A model generated the notes under the pieces. That model saw nothing but the letters and a program-made list of their open reading frames with translations. It was not told where the DNA came from and did not search any database. The position numbers were made by a program, and so were the translations under genes. From Nostoc sp. FACHB-152 (lineage in GTDB: Bacteria > Cyanobacteriota > Cyanobacteriia > Cyanobacteriales > Nostocaceae), in the NCBI RefSeq assembly GCF_014697475.1, contig NZ_JACJRV010000046.1, positions 1 to 58,768 of the forward strand: a DNA stretch of 58,768 nucleotides, written 5' to 3'. Of this stretch, positions 1-7,999 are shown one piece after another. Numbering within the stretch: the stretch's first letter is position 1; the number at the start of each line of letters is the position of its first letter.

Positions 1-72
1 GCATCTTTGAGTTGCTCACAGTATAAGTTCACCCTATCATTGCTGTGTCTATTTTTGGATCTTATTTAATTC

Positions 73-213
73 TCAATCCTCAGCTAACGCATCACGCACT
101 GAGCCAACACCTAGTTCATCTCTGGTAGTCTTTTCGTTGAACAGGCTGATAACATCAAGCATTTTGCGCTTGTCTTGTTCTGAGTAGTCCAACCAGCTAA
201 AGGATGAAGCCAT
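73..213 (-). pseudogene. DUF6361 protein, N-terminal fragment
   Basis: A 46-codon reading frame that starts with ATG at 213 and ends in TGA at 75-73. The product begins MASSFSWLDYSEQDKRK and contains RDELGVGSVRDALAED. I recognise this as the conserved start of the DUF6361 family, which normally continues for several hundred residues; here it stops right after the RDELG..VRDA block and the DNA on the left is unrelated. It is therefore a 5' remnant of a larger gene. DUF6361 proteins have no established activity. Family assignment rests on this block alone; truncation is clear if the assignment is right. Confidence 0.6.
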
Positions 214-252
214 TTAAAAAATGATAATCTTTAATCTTTTTATTAGAGTTCC

Positions 253-432
253 CTATTCTCTGTATAAAATTTCAAACTGGTAGTTGGGAATTTTACATTG
301 CACAAGAGTGAAAGGAAATTGTCGGTAAATTGCTGCTTTATTTTTGTTAAGTAACTCTCGCGCTCTCGCGGAATGAATTGGGTTTAATGGTTGTTTATTG
401 GTGTCAACAAGAAAAACATAATTGGTTTGCAT
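253..432 (-). pseudogene. iscB N-terminal (PLMP domain) remnant
   Basis: Reading leftward from ATG at 432, with a good ribosome-binding site (AGGAG, 8 nt upstream), a 59-codon frame encodes VFLVDTNKQPLNPIHSARAR followed by ELLNKNKAAIYRQFPFTLV. This matches the PLMP domain that opens IscB proteins (compare VFVLDTERRPLNPIHPAQAR in the intact copy at 55411-56694). After about 44 residues the similarity ends and a TAG follows at 253, so the RuvC and HNH parts are gone. The upstream side still carries an omega-RNA-like region. This is a decayed IscB transposon whose 5' half is preserved. Confidence 0.8.
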
Positions 433-440
433 TTCTGCAT

Positions 441-690
441 CTCCTTACGGGTAAAGTTTGCCTCGTTCATGTTTACGATCGGTAACTATCCAAATTGCAC
501 GGTCCTAAACCTCCTCAGACGTTTAACAATCTGGTTTCAGAGCCTGGGGCTGGCACGCACCCCAAGGTGAGTTCTTAAACGCTTGTCGTAAACGTAGTCC
601 TTTAATGGACTTGAACTGGTCAACTAGAGTTAACTGCAAGCCCTTGCCTTATAGGGGTTTGCACTCAACGGTTAGGTCGTTGACTTACCT
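441..690 (-). ncRNA. omega-RNA-like region upstream of iscB remnant
   Basis: IscB guide RNAs are transcribed from just upstream of iscB. This stretch, upstream of the iscB remnant, resembles the region upstream of the intact iscB at its proximal edge (CTCCTTACGGGTAA versus CTCCTTGCGGGTAA) and again in a block containing ACGTAGTC..TTAA and ACTGGTCA. It also holds hairpins: CAACG/CGTTG at about 666-683, a CCCC/GGGG stem at about 543-565, and an AACCCC/GGGCTT-type stem at about 638-660. Limits are approximate. The guide would lie at the 5' end, near 685-705. Whether it is still expressed cannot be told. Confidence 0.55.
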
Positions 691-711
691 ATTTCAGTCA
701 CTGCAAATAAT

Positions 712-1347
712 TCAAGCTGCTTGTTTGTCCCAAGCTTTTGATGATTTGGAGATAGCAGCCAAGGCATAGCCCAAGGTGTGCTTGTGAATTTTGGGCATTT
801 TGTGAAACGACATATCCTGACCCCAATCTTGGACTGACTTGGTGCCAATATGTAATACTTGCGTGAGGGTTTTGACACAAGTTACACGAAAATTGGCGTG
901 AGAAACAGTTTGCAGTATTTGCTGTTCAGTTAACCCTTCAAGGAGTATTCTTTCAAGAAAGGTTTGAGCATCTACTTCCGGTGCGTTGTATTCTCCTCTC
1001 AAGATGCTTTTTAGCTGGTTTGGTATGATTTCGGCCGCGTGAATGTAAGCAAGTGAAATTTTGCAGTAGTTGGGTATTCCGTCAAAATTGAGATCGCTTC
1101 CCCATTTACGAACTGTTGGTCTTTGTACCCCTAAGACTGCACATAGTACAGTGATACATTTTTTGCGGTATTGTGAGTCGGTTTCTTCTTCCAGCAGTTC
1201 TCCTGCATTGAGTTCGGCGATACTAAAACAGTGGCGTAAGAACTGCCTGGGTTCTAAGGCTTCTTTGGGAAGATTTTTGAGGATTTCGCAGTATTTCATA
1301 TTCAATTCGTGCAGAAATTTTGATTGAAATAGGTGTTTTTCTGCCAT
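712..1347 (-). CDS. Unrecognised protein with internal duplication
   Basis: About 211 residues from ATG at 1347; a longer version would need TTG at 1383. No family recognised. The protein contains two copies of a roughly 45-residue unit. The first has YRKKCITVLCAVLGV followed by VRKWGSDLNFDGIP, the second FRVTCVKTLTQVLHI followed by VQDWGQDMSFHKMP; each then ends in an L.Y..AA segment. The shared pattern R..C...L..VL......V..WG.D..F...P suggests a duplicated small helical, possibly helix-turn-helix, domain. There is no signal peptide or membrane segment. It is divergent from the gene at 1533, and a 48-bp palindrome lies between them, so a DNA-binding role at that site is an inference worth testing. 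Confidence 0.7.
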   Translation of the reverse strand: MAEKHLFQSKFLHELNMKYCEILKNLPKEALEPRQFLRHCFSIAELNAGELLEEETDSQYRKKCITVLCAVLGVQRPTVRKWGSDLNFDGIPNYCKISLAYIHAAEIIPNQLKSILRGEYNAPEVDAQTFLERILLEGLTEQQILQTVSHANFRVTCVKTLTQVLHIGTKSVQDWGQDMSFHKMPKIHKHTLGYALAAISKSSKAWDKQAA

Positions 1348-1418
1348 CTCAACTTTTTTGTGCTTTTGGTTGAAGAATACCAAATTAACTAATTATGTAT
1401 GTGGTTTATTTACATTTT

Positions 1419-1466
1419 GTAACTATTTAGCAGTGTAAAAATATTTTTACACTGCTAAATAGTTAC
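1419..1466. repeat. Perfect 48-bp palindrome between divergent genes
   Basis: Bases 1419-1466 read the same on both strands: GTAACTATTTAGCAGTGTAA followed by AAAT, then the exact reverse complement ending in AGTTAC. There is no spacer, so as RNA or single-stranded DNA it could form a 22-23-bp hairpin with a tiny loop. It sits between the starts of the minus-strand gene (1347) and the plus-strand gene (1533). It could be an operator, a bidirectional terminator or a replication-related cruciform. There is no T-run typical of an intrinsic terminator outside the arms. Confidence 0.9.
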
Positions 1467-1532
1467 GTTTGTTAACGTTTTTGCATACAAAGGCTTCAAA
1501 TATGCTTTGTGGTTCCGATAAACTGAAGTAAC

Positions 1533-2513
1533 ATGAGTAAACAACAGCCCGAACAAAACCCAAAGCTACCTCCGAAGCGCGGTCGTCCTGTAGATGCAGA
1601 GAAAGATCGCGTGACAGTCCATATTAATGTTGATATGCGGAGTCAAATTGAGAAGTTAATACCTGACATGGGTAAAAGCTTGTCAATGGTAGTTAGGAAC
1701 TTAGTGAATTTGGGTTTAGAGCTTGTTGGTTTATCTCAAAAGGGGCTTACTGCTCCTCGGTCAGGTAATTTGGAGGAGTGGCTTGCGAGTTATACGTCTT
1801 TGGGAACTGAGCTGCTTATAGCCTGTGAAACTTTAAATTTATCAGCTCCAAAATCAGGACAAATAGCTATTTGGCTTTTAGACAAAATGGCTTTTGGGTC
1901 AAATGACCCTCAAATCATTAATGAAGAAGATACTGGTACAAAGCTTTTAGAAAGAATTCGTTTAGGAAAGAAATTACAAACATTTAGCCTTGAACAAGGC
2001 ATAGAATTACCTGAAAATGAGGAATTTGCTACTTGGTTGGGGCAGCTATATACTAATGCTGTTATTGGGCAAGAGTTTTTAGCTGCTTGTCAGACGCTGG
2101 GTTTGCAGTTACCAGAGACAGGAAAACTACAGGAATGGTTACAAGATTTGGTGGAGCGATCGCGCAGCCTGTCTACAGTAGAATCCCAATTATCAAATGA
2201 GTTATTAGAAGAATGTGAGCGATTGGGGATAGATCCGCCAAAACCTGGTGAGGTTGGAGCGTGGCTACAAAATACCCGCCCTGCGGTATTTGAGGAGCCA
2301 ATGCACGAACATAGGTTACCTTTTACAGATGATGGTTTGCCTTTAGGGGGGTCGCAACCGTTTTTGGAGCATTTACTGACGCTAAATGCACCGCCAACAG
2401 AAGATGAGGAGTATGACATTGCTAATAGGTTTGGTGTAGACCCAGCGCATCTGAAGGAACTCATATCGCGTATGAGATTTGACAGGAACGGACAGACAAA
2501 TAATTGTCATTAA
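1533..2513 (+). CDS. CopG/Arc-like N-terminus plus P..G..WL repeats
   Basis: 326 residues, cytoplasmic. The first 25 residues are basic (LPPKRGRPV). The next segment (RVTVHINVDMRSQIEKL, then VVRNLVNLGLEL) has the beta-helix-helix rhythm of a ribbon-helix-helix DNA-binding domain. After that come about five copies of a 40-50-residue unit with the core LGL..P..G.L..WL: GLTAPRSGNLEEWLA, NLSAPKSGQIAIWLL, GIELPENEEFATWLG, GLQLPETGKLQEWLQ and GIDPPKPGEVGAWLQ. I do not recognise the repeat family. A DNA-binding head with a repeated tail suggests a plasmid partition, copy-control or regulatory protein. The 2534 gene follows after 20 bp. Confidence 0.75.
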   Translation: MSKQQPEQNPKLPPKRGRPVDAEKDRVTVHINVDMRSQIEKLIPDMGKSLSMVVRNLVNLGLELVGLSQKGLTAPRSGNLEEWLASYTSLGTELLIACETLNLSAPKSGQIAIWLLDKMAFGSNDPQIINEEDTGTKLLERIRLGKKLQTFSLEQGIELPENEEFATWLGQLYTNAVIGQEFLAACQTLGLQLPETGKLQEWLQDLVERSRSLSTVESQLSNELLEECERLGIDPPKPGEVGAWLQNTRPAVFEEPMHEHRLPFTDDGLPLGGSQPFLEHLLTLNAPPTEDEEYDIANRFGVDPAHLKELISRMRFDRNGQTNNCH

Positions 2514-2533
2514 TTTGCTGAGGGGATAAATGC

Positions 2534-3355
2534 ATGGATGCCATTGAAGATTCCTCAACATTGTGGACTTTATTATCTAGACCTGGATGGGAGATTAAGC
2601 CGAATCCAGTAAAGCATTTACTCAAAATTAAAGCTCCTGACTACCAGGAAGCATTAATACTTTATACTAACTATCGAAAATTTCTAGCGACGTGGGCAGC
2701 GTCTCTCAACTGTACCTGTGCTTTGATTGGAATTCAGGGGATGCGCGGATCTGCATTTAAAATTCTTGCAGCAACGCCAGCATCGCAGCAGAAGTTATAC
2801 GAAGACTTAATTTTTGCAAGCTTACAAAAGTCGGTTCGTCTTGAATCTAATGGACTGGCCGAAAGCGATCGCTACGCCCACCGCAGGCATCGCTACTTTG
2901 AGGATAATATCTACGAATCTCCAGGCTTTTACATTGCCGAAACTTTTTTGTACCCTGAACTCAGACCAATTGTTGATGAAGTATTTTCAAACCCAGAAAA
3001 GAAACTTGCTTTAACACGAATGTCTGACAATTTTCAATTGATCGTGTCTGCATCAGCAGCACGGGCAATGAGTTCTGACTCACAAGATGTGGTGCGTCGT
3101 CGAACCACAGATTTTTGGCACGCTAGAGACTACCAGATTTTCATACAGAAGTTTGAGCAAGATGGTAGCACAGGTTTTGAAATCACTTACCAGGCAACGA
3201 CAAATTTGCCCAAGACTAATCCTTTAGCAGCGTGGGCACAGTTTACTACGAGTTATAGGTTTTTTGAGATTGATATAGGCGGGCGCAGGGAAGTTTACCG
3301 TTTGGGCGAAGGTAAAGACATTACACCCATCAGTCGTCCCAAGGTTGTTTCATAA
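2534..3355 (+). CDS. Unrecognised cytoplasmic protein, 273 aa
   Basis: ATG at 2534 is preceded by AGGGG at 2521-2525. No family recognised, and no signal peptide or membrane segment. Near residues 110-122 the sequence SDRYAHRRHRYF is encoded by a HIP1-type interspersed repeat (GCGATCGCTACGCC...GCAGGCATCGC), a repeat common between genes in Nostoc-type genomes. Here it sits in frame inside the gene and probably adds a surface loop. It lies in one direction with the genes at 1533 and 3369, with gaps of 20 and 13 bp, so the three probably form an operon. Confidence 0.7.
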   Translation: MDAIEDSSTLWTLLSRPGWEIKPNPVKHLLKIKAPDYQEALILYTNYRKFLATWAASLNCTCALIGIQGMRGSAFKILAATPASQQKLYEDLIFASLQKSVRLESNGLAESDRYAHRRHRYFEDNIYESPGFYIAETFLYPELRPIVDEVFSNPEKKLALTRMSDNFQLIVSASAARAMSSDSQDVVRRRTTDFWHARDYQIFIQKFEQDGSTGFEITYQATTNLPKTNPLAAWAQFTTSYRFFEIDIGGRREVYRLGEGKDITPISRPKVVS

Positions 3356-3368
3356 TTAGCGAGGTTTT

Positions 3369-4220
3369 ATGGCAGTAAGATTCCTAGAAAACAAGGGCAG
3401 TGGCAATATCCTAGAGATTAGTAAAGCTAGGCTTTTAGAACTTACTCCTAATGTTTATCCCCTTACTTGGGAAGCCATTCTTTCAGGTAAAGGTGGTAGT
3501 GTAGCTATTTTGGGTGCAGGTTTTGCCGAGCGAGAAGTTTTTTTTGGTTTTGAAGAAGTTGACCTAACGCGCTACCAACTTCCGACAATCGACTGTTACG
3601 ACATTGCTACTAATCCGCCAGAAAAGTTTTTAGCTTTACGCAGCCAATACCCAAACCTACAGCTAAATTATTTTTGCGATCGCAATTTAGCAGAACTTGA
3701 ACTGACAAAACTTTACGCTCCTAATAGCCTACGGCTAGTTTCAGTTCATGGAGTATTAGATTACTTACAATCAGATGCGGTTACCAAAACATTACTTGAT
3801 ATTGTGAAAGTACAGCCAGAGGCAATATCGATACGCCTATTTTTAATAGGTAACCCGTGGTCGCGGAATTTTGCAAGTATAGAGCAACTGGCAATGGAAT
3901 TAAATTCAATTGAAATTATTATAAGTGGCTTAGTTAAGTCGATTGACTTTGATGTATTTTGTAGTACAGGTGTGATGCAATTAAATATTTCAGACAAGGA
4001 TAAAATTGAACATAATTTATTACCAAGTTATGGCGCATCCCATGTCATGCCTGATAAATTAGTTGCTTATTTAATTAATCAAGGATATCAACTTATTGCA
4101 ACTGATGTGTACTCACTTTCAAGTCAAGATTTACAAGGAGATAAATTGGAAAATACCAATAGTAATAAAAATGTATCTTTAGATAATCCACATGGAATGT
4201 TGTTATTTTTTAAAAGATAA
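3369..4220 (+). CDS. Possible SAM-dependent methyltransferase-like protein
   Basis: 283 residues, with a GAGG ribosome-binding site upstream of ATG 3369. Residues about 45-52 (VAILGAGFAE) resemble the glycine-rich loop of class I methyltransferases. This is followed by an acidic strand end (IDCYDIA) and later SLRLVSVHGVLDYL, where motif IV/post-motif residues would be expected. The match is weak: only the general Rossmann pattern is visible and no target-specific motif is seen. An alternative is a non-enzymatic Rossmann-fold protein. It is the last gene of the 1533-4220 cluster and has no obvious terminator after it. Confidence 0.6.
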   Translation: MAVRFLENKGSGNILEISKARLLELTPNVYPLTWEAILSGKGGSVAILGAGFAEREVFFGFEEVDLTRYQLPTIDCYDIATNPPEKFLALRSQYPNLQLNYFCDRNLAELELTKLYAPNSLRLVSVHGVLDYLQSDAVTKTLLDIVKVQPEAISIRLFLIGNPWSRNFASIEQLAMELNSIEIIISGLVKSIDFDVFCSTGVMQLNISDKDKIEHNLLPSYGASHVMPDKLVAYLINQGYQLIATDVYSLSSQDLQGDKLENTNSNKNVSLDNPHGMLLFFKR

Positions 4221-4559
4221 AACACTCATTTTAATCGAGCTAATCAACGAAAATAAATCCGTCTATAAGGACAATTTATGAAATAATTTTGGTAATTAAT
4301 ATTGGCGGCTGAGGTTAAGTAATTGATTCTGGTGATCCGCGATGGCTGCGCCAATGTCTTCTACGAACGCGCGACAAAAGAGCGTTTATTTGCGTCTTCC
4401 TACTTATCACTTAAATAATTCCTTAATAAAAGCAAGAAATTTTACTATAAAAATACAAATATCGCGTATTTACTGATGAATGCTCAGGTTTCGCATGGTT
4501 AATATGTAGCAAATAATATAGCATCAGCTACTTAAGCTAGTGGATCAAGTAGAAGTTAA
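4221..4559. other. Non-coding gap upstream of XRE gene
   Basis: AT-rich stretch without a convincing reading frame. It holds a GC-rich patch at about 4335-4385 that includes CGCGCGACAAAAGAGC (4368-4383); nearly the same 16-mer recurs at 14671-14686. This looks like a dispersed cyanobacterial repeat rather than a gene. Confidence 0.5.
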
Positions 4560-4808
4560 ATGAGTATCAAAAAACCCTTGGCTATCAACCAGCCAGAGGT
4601 GGGGCAGATCATTCATAATTTGCGGCTTGCCTTCAAGCTTACGCAAGAACAATTTGCAGCCACTGTAGGCGTTACTTATACCACGATAAATCGTTGGGAA
4701 AATGGACGCTCTAAACCGTCACCGATGGCGATGAAGCTTATTGAGCAGAAGCTTGATGAGATGGGCAGTAAGGGTCAGGATTTATTGGCTAAGTATTTAC
4801 CGAATTAA
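4560..4808 (+). CDS. XRE-family helix-turn-helix regulator
   Basis: 82 residues forming a single HTH_3 (Cro/C1-type) domain: VGQIIHNLRLAFKLTQEQFA, then AATVGVTYTTINRWENGRSK, then a C-terminal helix. The pattern R...LTQEQFA..VGV....I..WE.G matches the five-helix XRE fold, with the recognition helix at TYTTINRWENG. It is cytoplasmic and presumably a dimeric DNA-binding repressor or antitoxin-like regulator. It stands alone, upstream of the small acidic gene at 4902 and of the sacsin-DarT cluster. A role in controlling that cluster is only a positional inference. Confidence 0.85.
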   Translation: MSIKKPLAINQPEVGQIIHNLRLAFKLTQEQFAATVGVTYTTINRWENGRSKPSPMAMKLIEQKLDEMGSKGQDLLAKYLPN

Positions 4809-4901
4809 CTGTTTGCTCAGTTTTAGTATGGGTGGTAGTTAGACGAAAAATTTTAATTAGTTCACCAACCTACACTTTTTTACATGGCAAGTGAGAAAAA
4901 C

Positions 4902-5105
4902 ATGAATCCTAAAGAAACCTGCCCAAAGAAAATACTTGATGCCATGCAGAAAATAAATACTAAATGGCACGGTTTTTATGATTCTTTTAATGGTGGTACA
5001 TTTCCACTTTCGGAATTACCAAACTTTGCAAATGATTTTGATGAGATAGTTTTTGAATTTTGCGAGTCAGTTCATGAAGCAGAGGAAGAATTGTTAGAGG
5101 AATAA
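4902..5105 (+). CDS. Small acidic protein, unknown
   Basis: 67 residues from ATG 4902, chosen because AAGTGAG lies about 7 nt upstream. An in-frame ATG at 4884 would add six residues but has no ribosome-binding site. The product is acidic (FANDFDEIVFEF ... EAEEELLEE) and probably helical. I recognise no domain. It could be a small DNA-mimic-like or regulatory protein, but nothing in the sequence establishes that. Confidence 0.5.
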   Translation: MNPKETCPKKILDAMQKINTKWHGFYDSFNGGTFPLSELPNFANDFDEIVFEFCESVHEAEEELLEE

Positions 5106-5428
5106 TTACTGCGCTCGCCCCACCCAATCAAACGTTCACGTAGTGTCTTGCAGAGAATAAATCTACTATGACCTACTGGCTATTTTAAAGCAACCTCGAA
5201 TATTACCGCATCATAGATGGCAGGCATCTGCGACTTTAAGCAGATGCTTTGGTTTGTAATACGCTATGCAAAGGATATGGTCGCTGGTGATGGGGTGCTG
5301 ATTTGGAAATTTGGGGTCAGGCTGGAGTATATGCCATAGCAGAGATTATCGAATCACTAAGTAATCTAAAAACCCAATTTCAACATTCTTGACCATTTCC
5401 AATTACAAAAACAAAAAGAGTATTAAGT
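5106..5428. other. Gap with terminator-like hairpin and possible coding remnant
   Basis: About 320 bp without an intact gene. A hairpin with arms GCATCTGC (5224-5231) and GCAGATGC (5240-5247) followed by TTTGGTTT could end the 4902 transcript. Near the right side one frame reads GADLEIWGQAGVYAIAEII without a start codon and with a stop just before it, so it looks like the tail of a decayed gene. No promoter was identified with confidence. Confidence 0.45.
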
Positions 5429-7999
5429 ATGGCAGGTTATCAAATTCCACCTGGAACAATTGTCAATAATATCAAAAGTTTATTGCGTGAGAGATATAAG
5501 CAAGGCTTTCCTATCATTAAAGAAATAATTCAAAATGCCAATGATGGACGAGCTACAACTTTAGAGTTTGGAATAGTGAAAGAACTGGGAGATGCAGTTA
5601 AGCATCCCCTTTTAAAGATACCAGGACTCTTTTTCCTCAATAATGGTACATTTTCTAAATCTGATAAAGAATCTATATCTTGCTTTGGCATTGATGCTAA
5701 TGCTAAAGATAAAGGGAAAATAGGTAAATTTGGACTTGGACAAAAGAGTATTTTTCATTTTTGTGAAGCCTTCTTTTATATTGCTCGTTCTCAGGATATT
5801 CAAGAAGGTTGCGGTGAATTTATTAATCCTTGGGCTAATCGTGATGGAATTGATTCTAAACGCCCAGAGTGGGGAGAAATTTCTCTTGAAGATCGCCAGT
5901 TTTTAGAAAATTATTTAATTCAGCAAAACTTAGTAAACCCTACATCTAATTACTTTTTATTATGGATACCACTGCGCCAAAGAATGCCAGATGAACGTTG
6001 TATTTTGGCTAACTATTATAATGATGCCAAATCAGTGGAATCCAACCTCCCTGAAGACATGAAAATGAGGATTGGGCAATTATTACCCTTGTTACGTCAT
6101 ATTAGAAAAGTTAGATATTGGCTAGAAAATAATAGTGGTTCTCTTCAAGCGCAATTTTCCGTTACTTTAGATAGCTATAATCCATGCGAACGCTGTATTT
6201 ATCCAAATTCAGAAAGTAAAACAATACAACAAGATGAACACGATTTGCAAGGGAGAATTATCATTAGTGCCGATGCAACAGGAATCCGGTTTGCAGGTAA
6301 AGAACGAATTTTACCAGAGAGTGACTTTTCATTACTACTAGGTCAAGATTCAGAAAGCGTATCAAATACTTTTTGGGATGATTTACAACAGTCACCTTAT
6401 TGGACAAAAAGAGTATCAATTAATGAATTGGCAGAATCAGAAAGTATACCTGATAAATCAATCCCTCATTGTGCTGTGGTTTTTACCAAGCAATCTCTAA
6501 ACAATAGACATAAAGCTAGGTTATTACTGCAATGGTCAGTTTTTCTGCCTTTAGCCAGTGATGAAACTAGTTATAGTTCAGAGGGAGCCGAACAAGAAGC
6601 CTACGAAGTCATTGATTGCAAAGGCGACCAAGATTATACAATTTTTTTACATGGCTATTTCTTTCTTGATTCTGGTAGAAAATATATTGAGGGATTGCAA
6701 AAAATTCGCACTGATGGGTTCGTGCAAAAGGCTCCTACGAATGAAGATGAAATGATAGCTCAGTGGAATTATTTGTTGGCTACTAAAGGAACTTTAAAAC
6801 TTTTTCTTCCTTCATTTGAAAAATTTGTGAAAACTCATAGTTTATCTACTCCAGATATATCTAATCTTTCGGAAGCAATTTTTCGATCGCAGTTATTCAA
6901 AAGTAAAGTATACAAACAGAGTATTTGTAGCGAGGCTCAGTGGGTATTTAGGATTAAATCATCTGGTAGTGCTTGGGAACTAATTCCGGTTAATGCAAAG
7001 GTGCGATCGCTACCTGGTGTTCCCCCCAACTGGGAAATCTTCCCTGGATTAAGCAATTTAGAAGAAAAGTATTATTTAATTGACAAAGAACAACCTAACC
7101 TCCTATCTAATGAAATATTAGTAGATTGGCAAAAGCAAGAAATTATTAATTTACTGACATCGTTAGATTTAAATTTACTTTTTGCTCAACCAAAAAATGT
7201 CAATTACTTTGTGAATTTTCTCAGCCAAAATAAGAAACTTATTGGGCAATCTGAAATTCAAACCTGCCTAATAAATATACTTCGACAAGCATTTATAACC
7301 ATTGGTGTCCAAAACCTCCAACAAGAGCAATTCAATGAAGCTGTTAAAAAAATAGTTGCATTAATTCATCCTGAAAAAAGGTTGAAACTTAAAAAAGTTA
7401 CTTATAGTGGGCAAGCTATACAACTTGTTTTAAACGCATTATATCAGCTAGATATTGAACAACCACTATTAATTTATGAATTATTTGAGTCAAATTCCTC
7501 TGCTAGTACTGGCTCTTTGAGTAATGAACAAGTAAAACTTACTCTAACTTGTCTTAGTCAATTATTAAAAACTGCAACTACCCAGACGGTAGCTAAAGAA
7601 ATTATTGAGCAAATTATTGAGCAGATTAATTCGCTGGAAACTGTTTTAAACCTTGTCTCGAATCTAGCTTTATTTTTTGGGTATAATCATCACCTGAATA
7701 AAACCTATATTTACTCCTACTTAGATTTACAAAAATCCAAGCAAAAATATTTGTTGTTTCGAGGTACTAAAAGAGACTATGAAACAGCGATCGCAACTGC
7801 TATAAAAGTAGCCTTGCCTGAATGCAGACTAATTTTCATAGAACCAAAAATTTCGCAGATTTTAGAAAAAACTAGCACCTTAAAAGCTATCCCTAAATTG
7901 GAGCCTCAAAGTTGCTTACAGCTTTTAGCTACAAAACCAGATTTAGGCAATTCCAGCCAACGAAGCAATTTATTGAAGGAGTTAATTAATCATGTCTAA
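5429..7999 (+). CDS. Sacsin-like GHKL ATPase protein
   Basis: 856 residues. The N-terminus carries a sacsin/HSP90-type ATP-binding (GHKL) domain: N-box IIKEIIQNANDG (Asn36 and Asp39 in the magnesium/ATP-binding helix), a G1-like PGLFFLNNG, and the lid motif GKFGLGQKS at residues 99-107. The rest is long, mainly helical and unrecognised. No membrane segment is visible. The stop overlaps the start of the next gene by 8 bp, and a DarG-like gene follows that one, so the product probably works as the ATPase or sensor partner of the sacsin-DarT protein. Related HATPase proteins occur in bacterial conflict systems; the exact role here is inferred. The start has a modest AAAAGAG upstream. Confidence 0.85.
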   Translation: MAGYQIPPGTIVNNIKSLLRERYKQGFPIIKEIIQNANDGRATTLEFGIVKELGDAVKHPLLKIPGLFFLNNGTFSKSDKESISCFGIDANAKDKGKIGKFGLGQKSIFHFCEAFFYIARSQDIQEGCGEFINPWANRDGIDSKRPEWGEISLEDRQFLENYLIQQNLVNPTSNYFLLWIPLRQRMPDERCILANYYNDAKSVESNLPEDMKMRIGQLLPLLRHIRKVRYWLENNSGSLQAQFSVTLDSYNPCERCIYPNSESKTIQQDEHDLQGRIIISADATGIRFAGKERILPESDFSLLLGQDSESVSNTFWDDLQQSPYWTKRVSINELAESESIPDKSIPHCAVVFTKQSLNNRHKARLLLQWSVFLPLASDETSYSSEGAEQEAYEVIDCKGDQDYTIFLHGYFFLDSGRKYIEGLQKIRTDGFVQKAPTNEDEMIAQWNYLLATKGTLKLFLPSFEKFVKTHSLSTPDISNLSEAIFRSQLFKSKVYKQSICSEAQWVFRIKSSGSAWELIPVNAKVRSLPGVPPNWEIFPGLSNLEEKYYLIDKEQPNLLSNEILVDWQKQEIINLLTSLDLNLLFAQPKNVNYFVNFLSQNKKLIGQSEIQTCLINILRQAFITIGVQNLQQEQFNEAVKKIVALIHPEKRLKLKKVTYSGQAIQLVLNALYQLDIEQPLLIYELFESNSSASTGSLSNEQVKLTLTCLSQLLKTATTQTVAKEIIEQIIEQINSLETVLNLVSNLALFFGYNHHLNKTYIYSYLDLQKSKQKYLLFRGTKRDYETAIATAIKVALPECRLIFIEPKISQILEKTSTLKAIPKLEPQSCLQLLATKPDLGNSSQRSNLLKELINHV

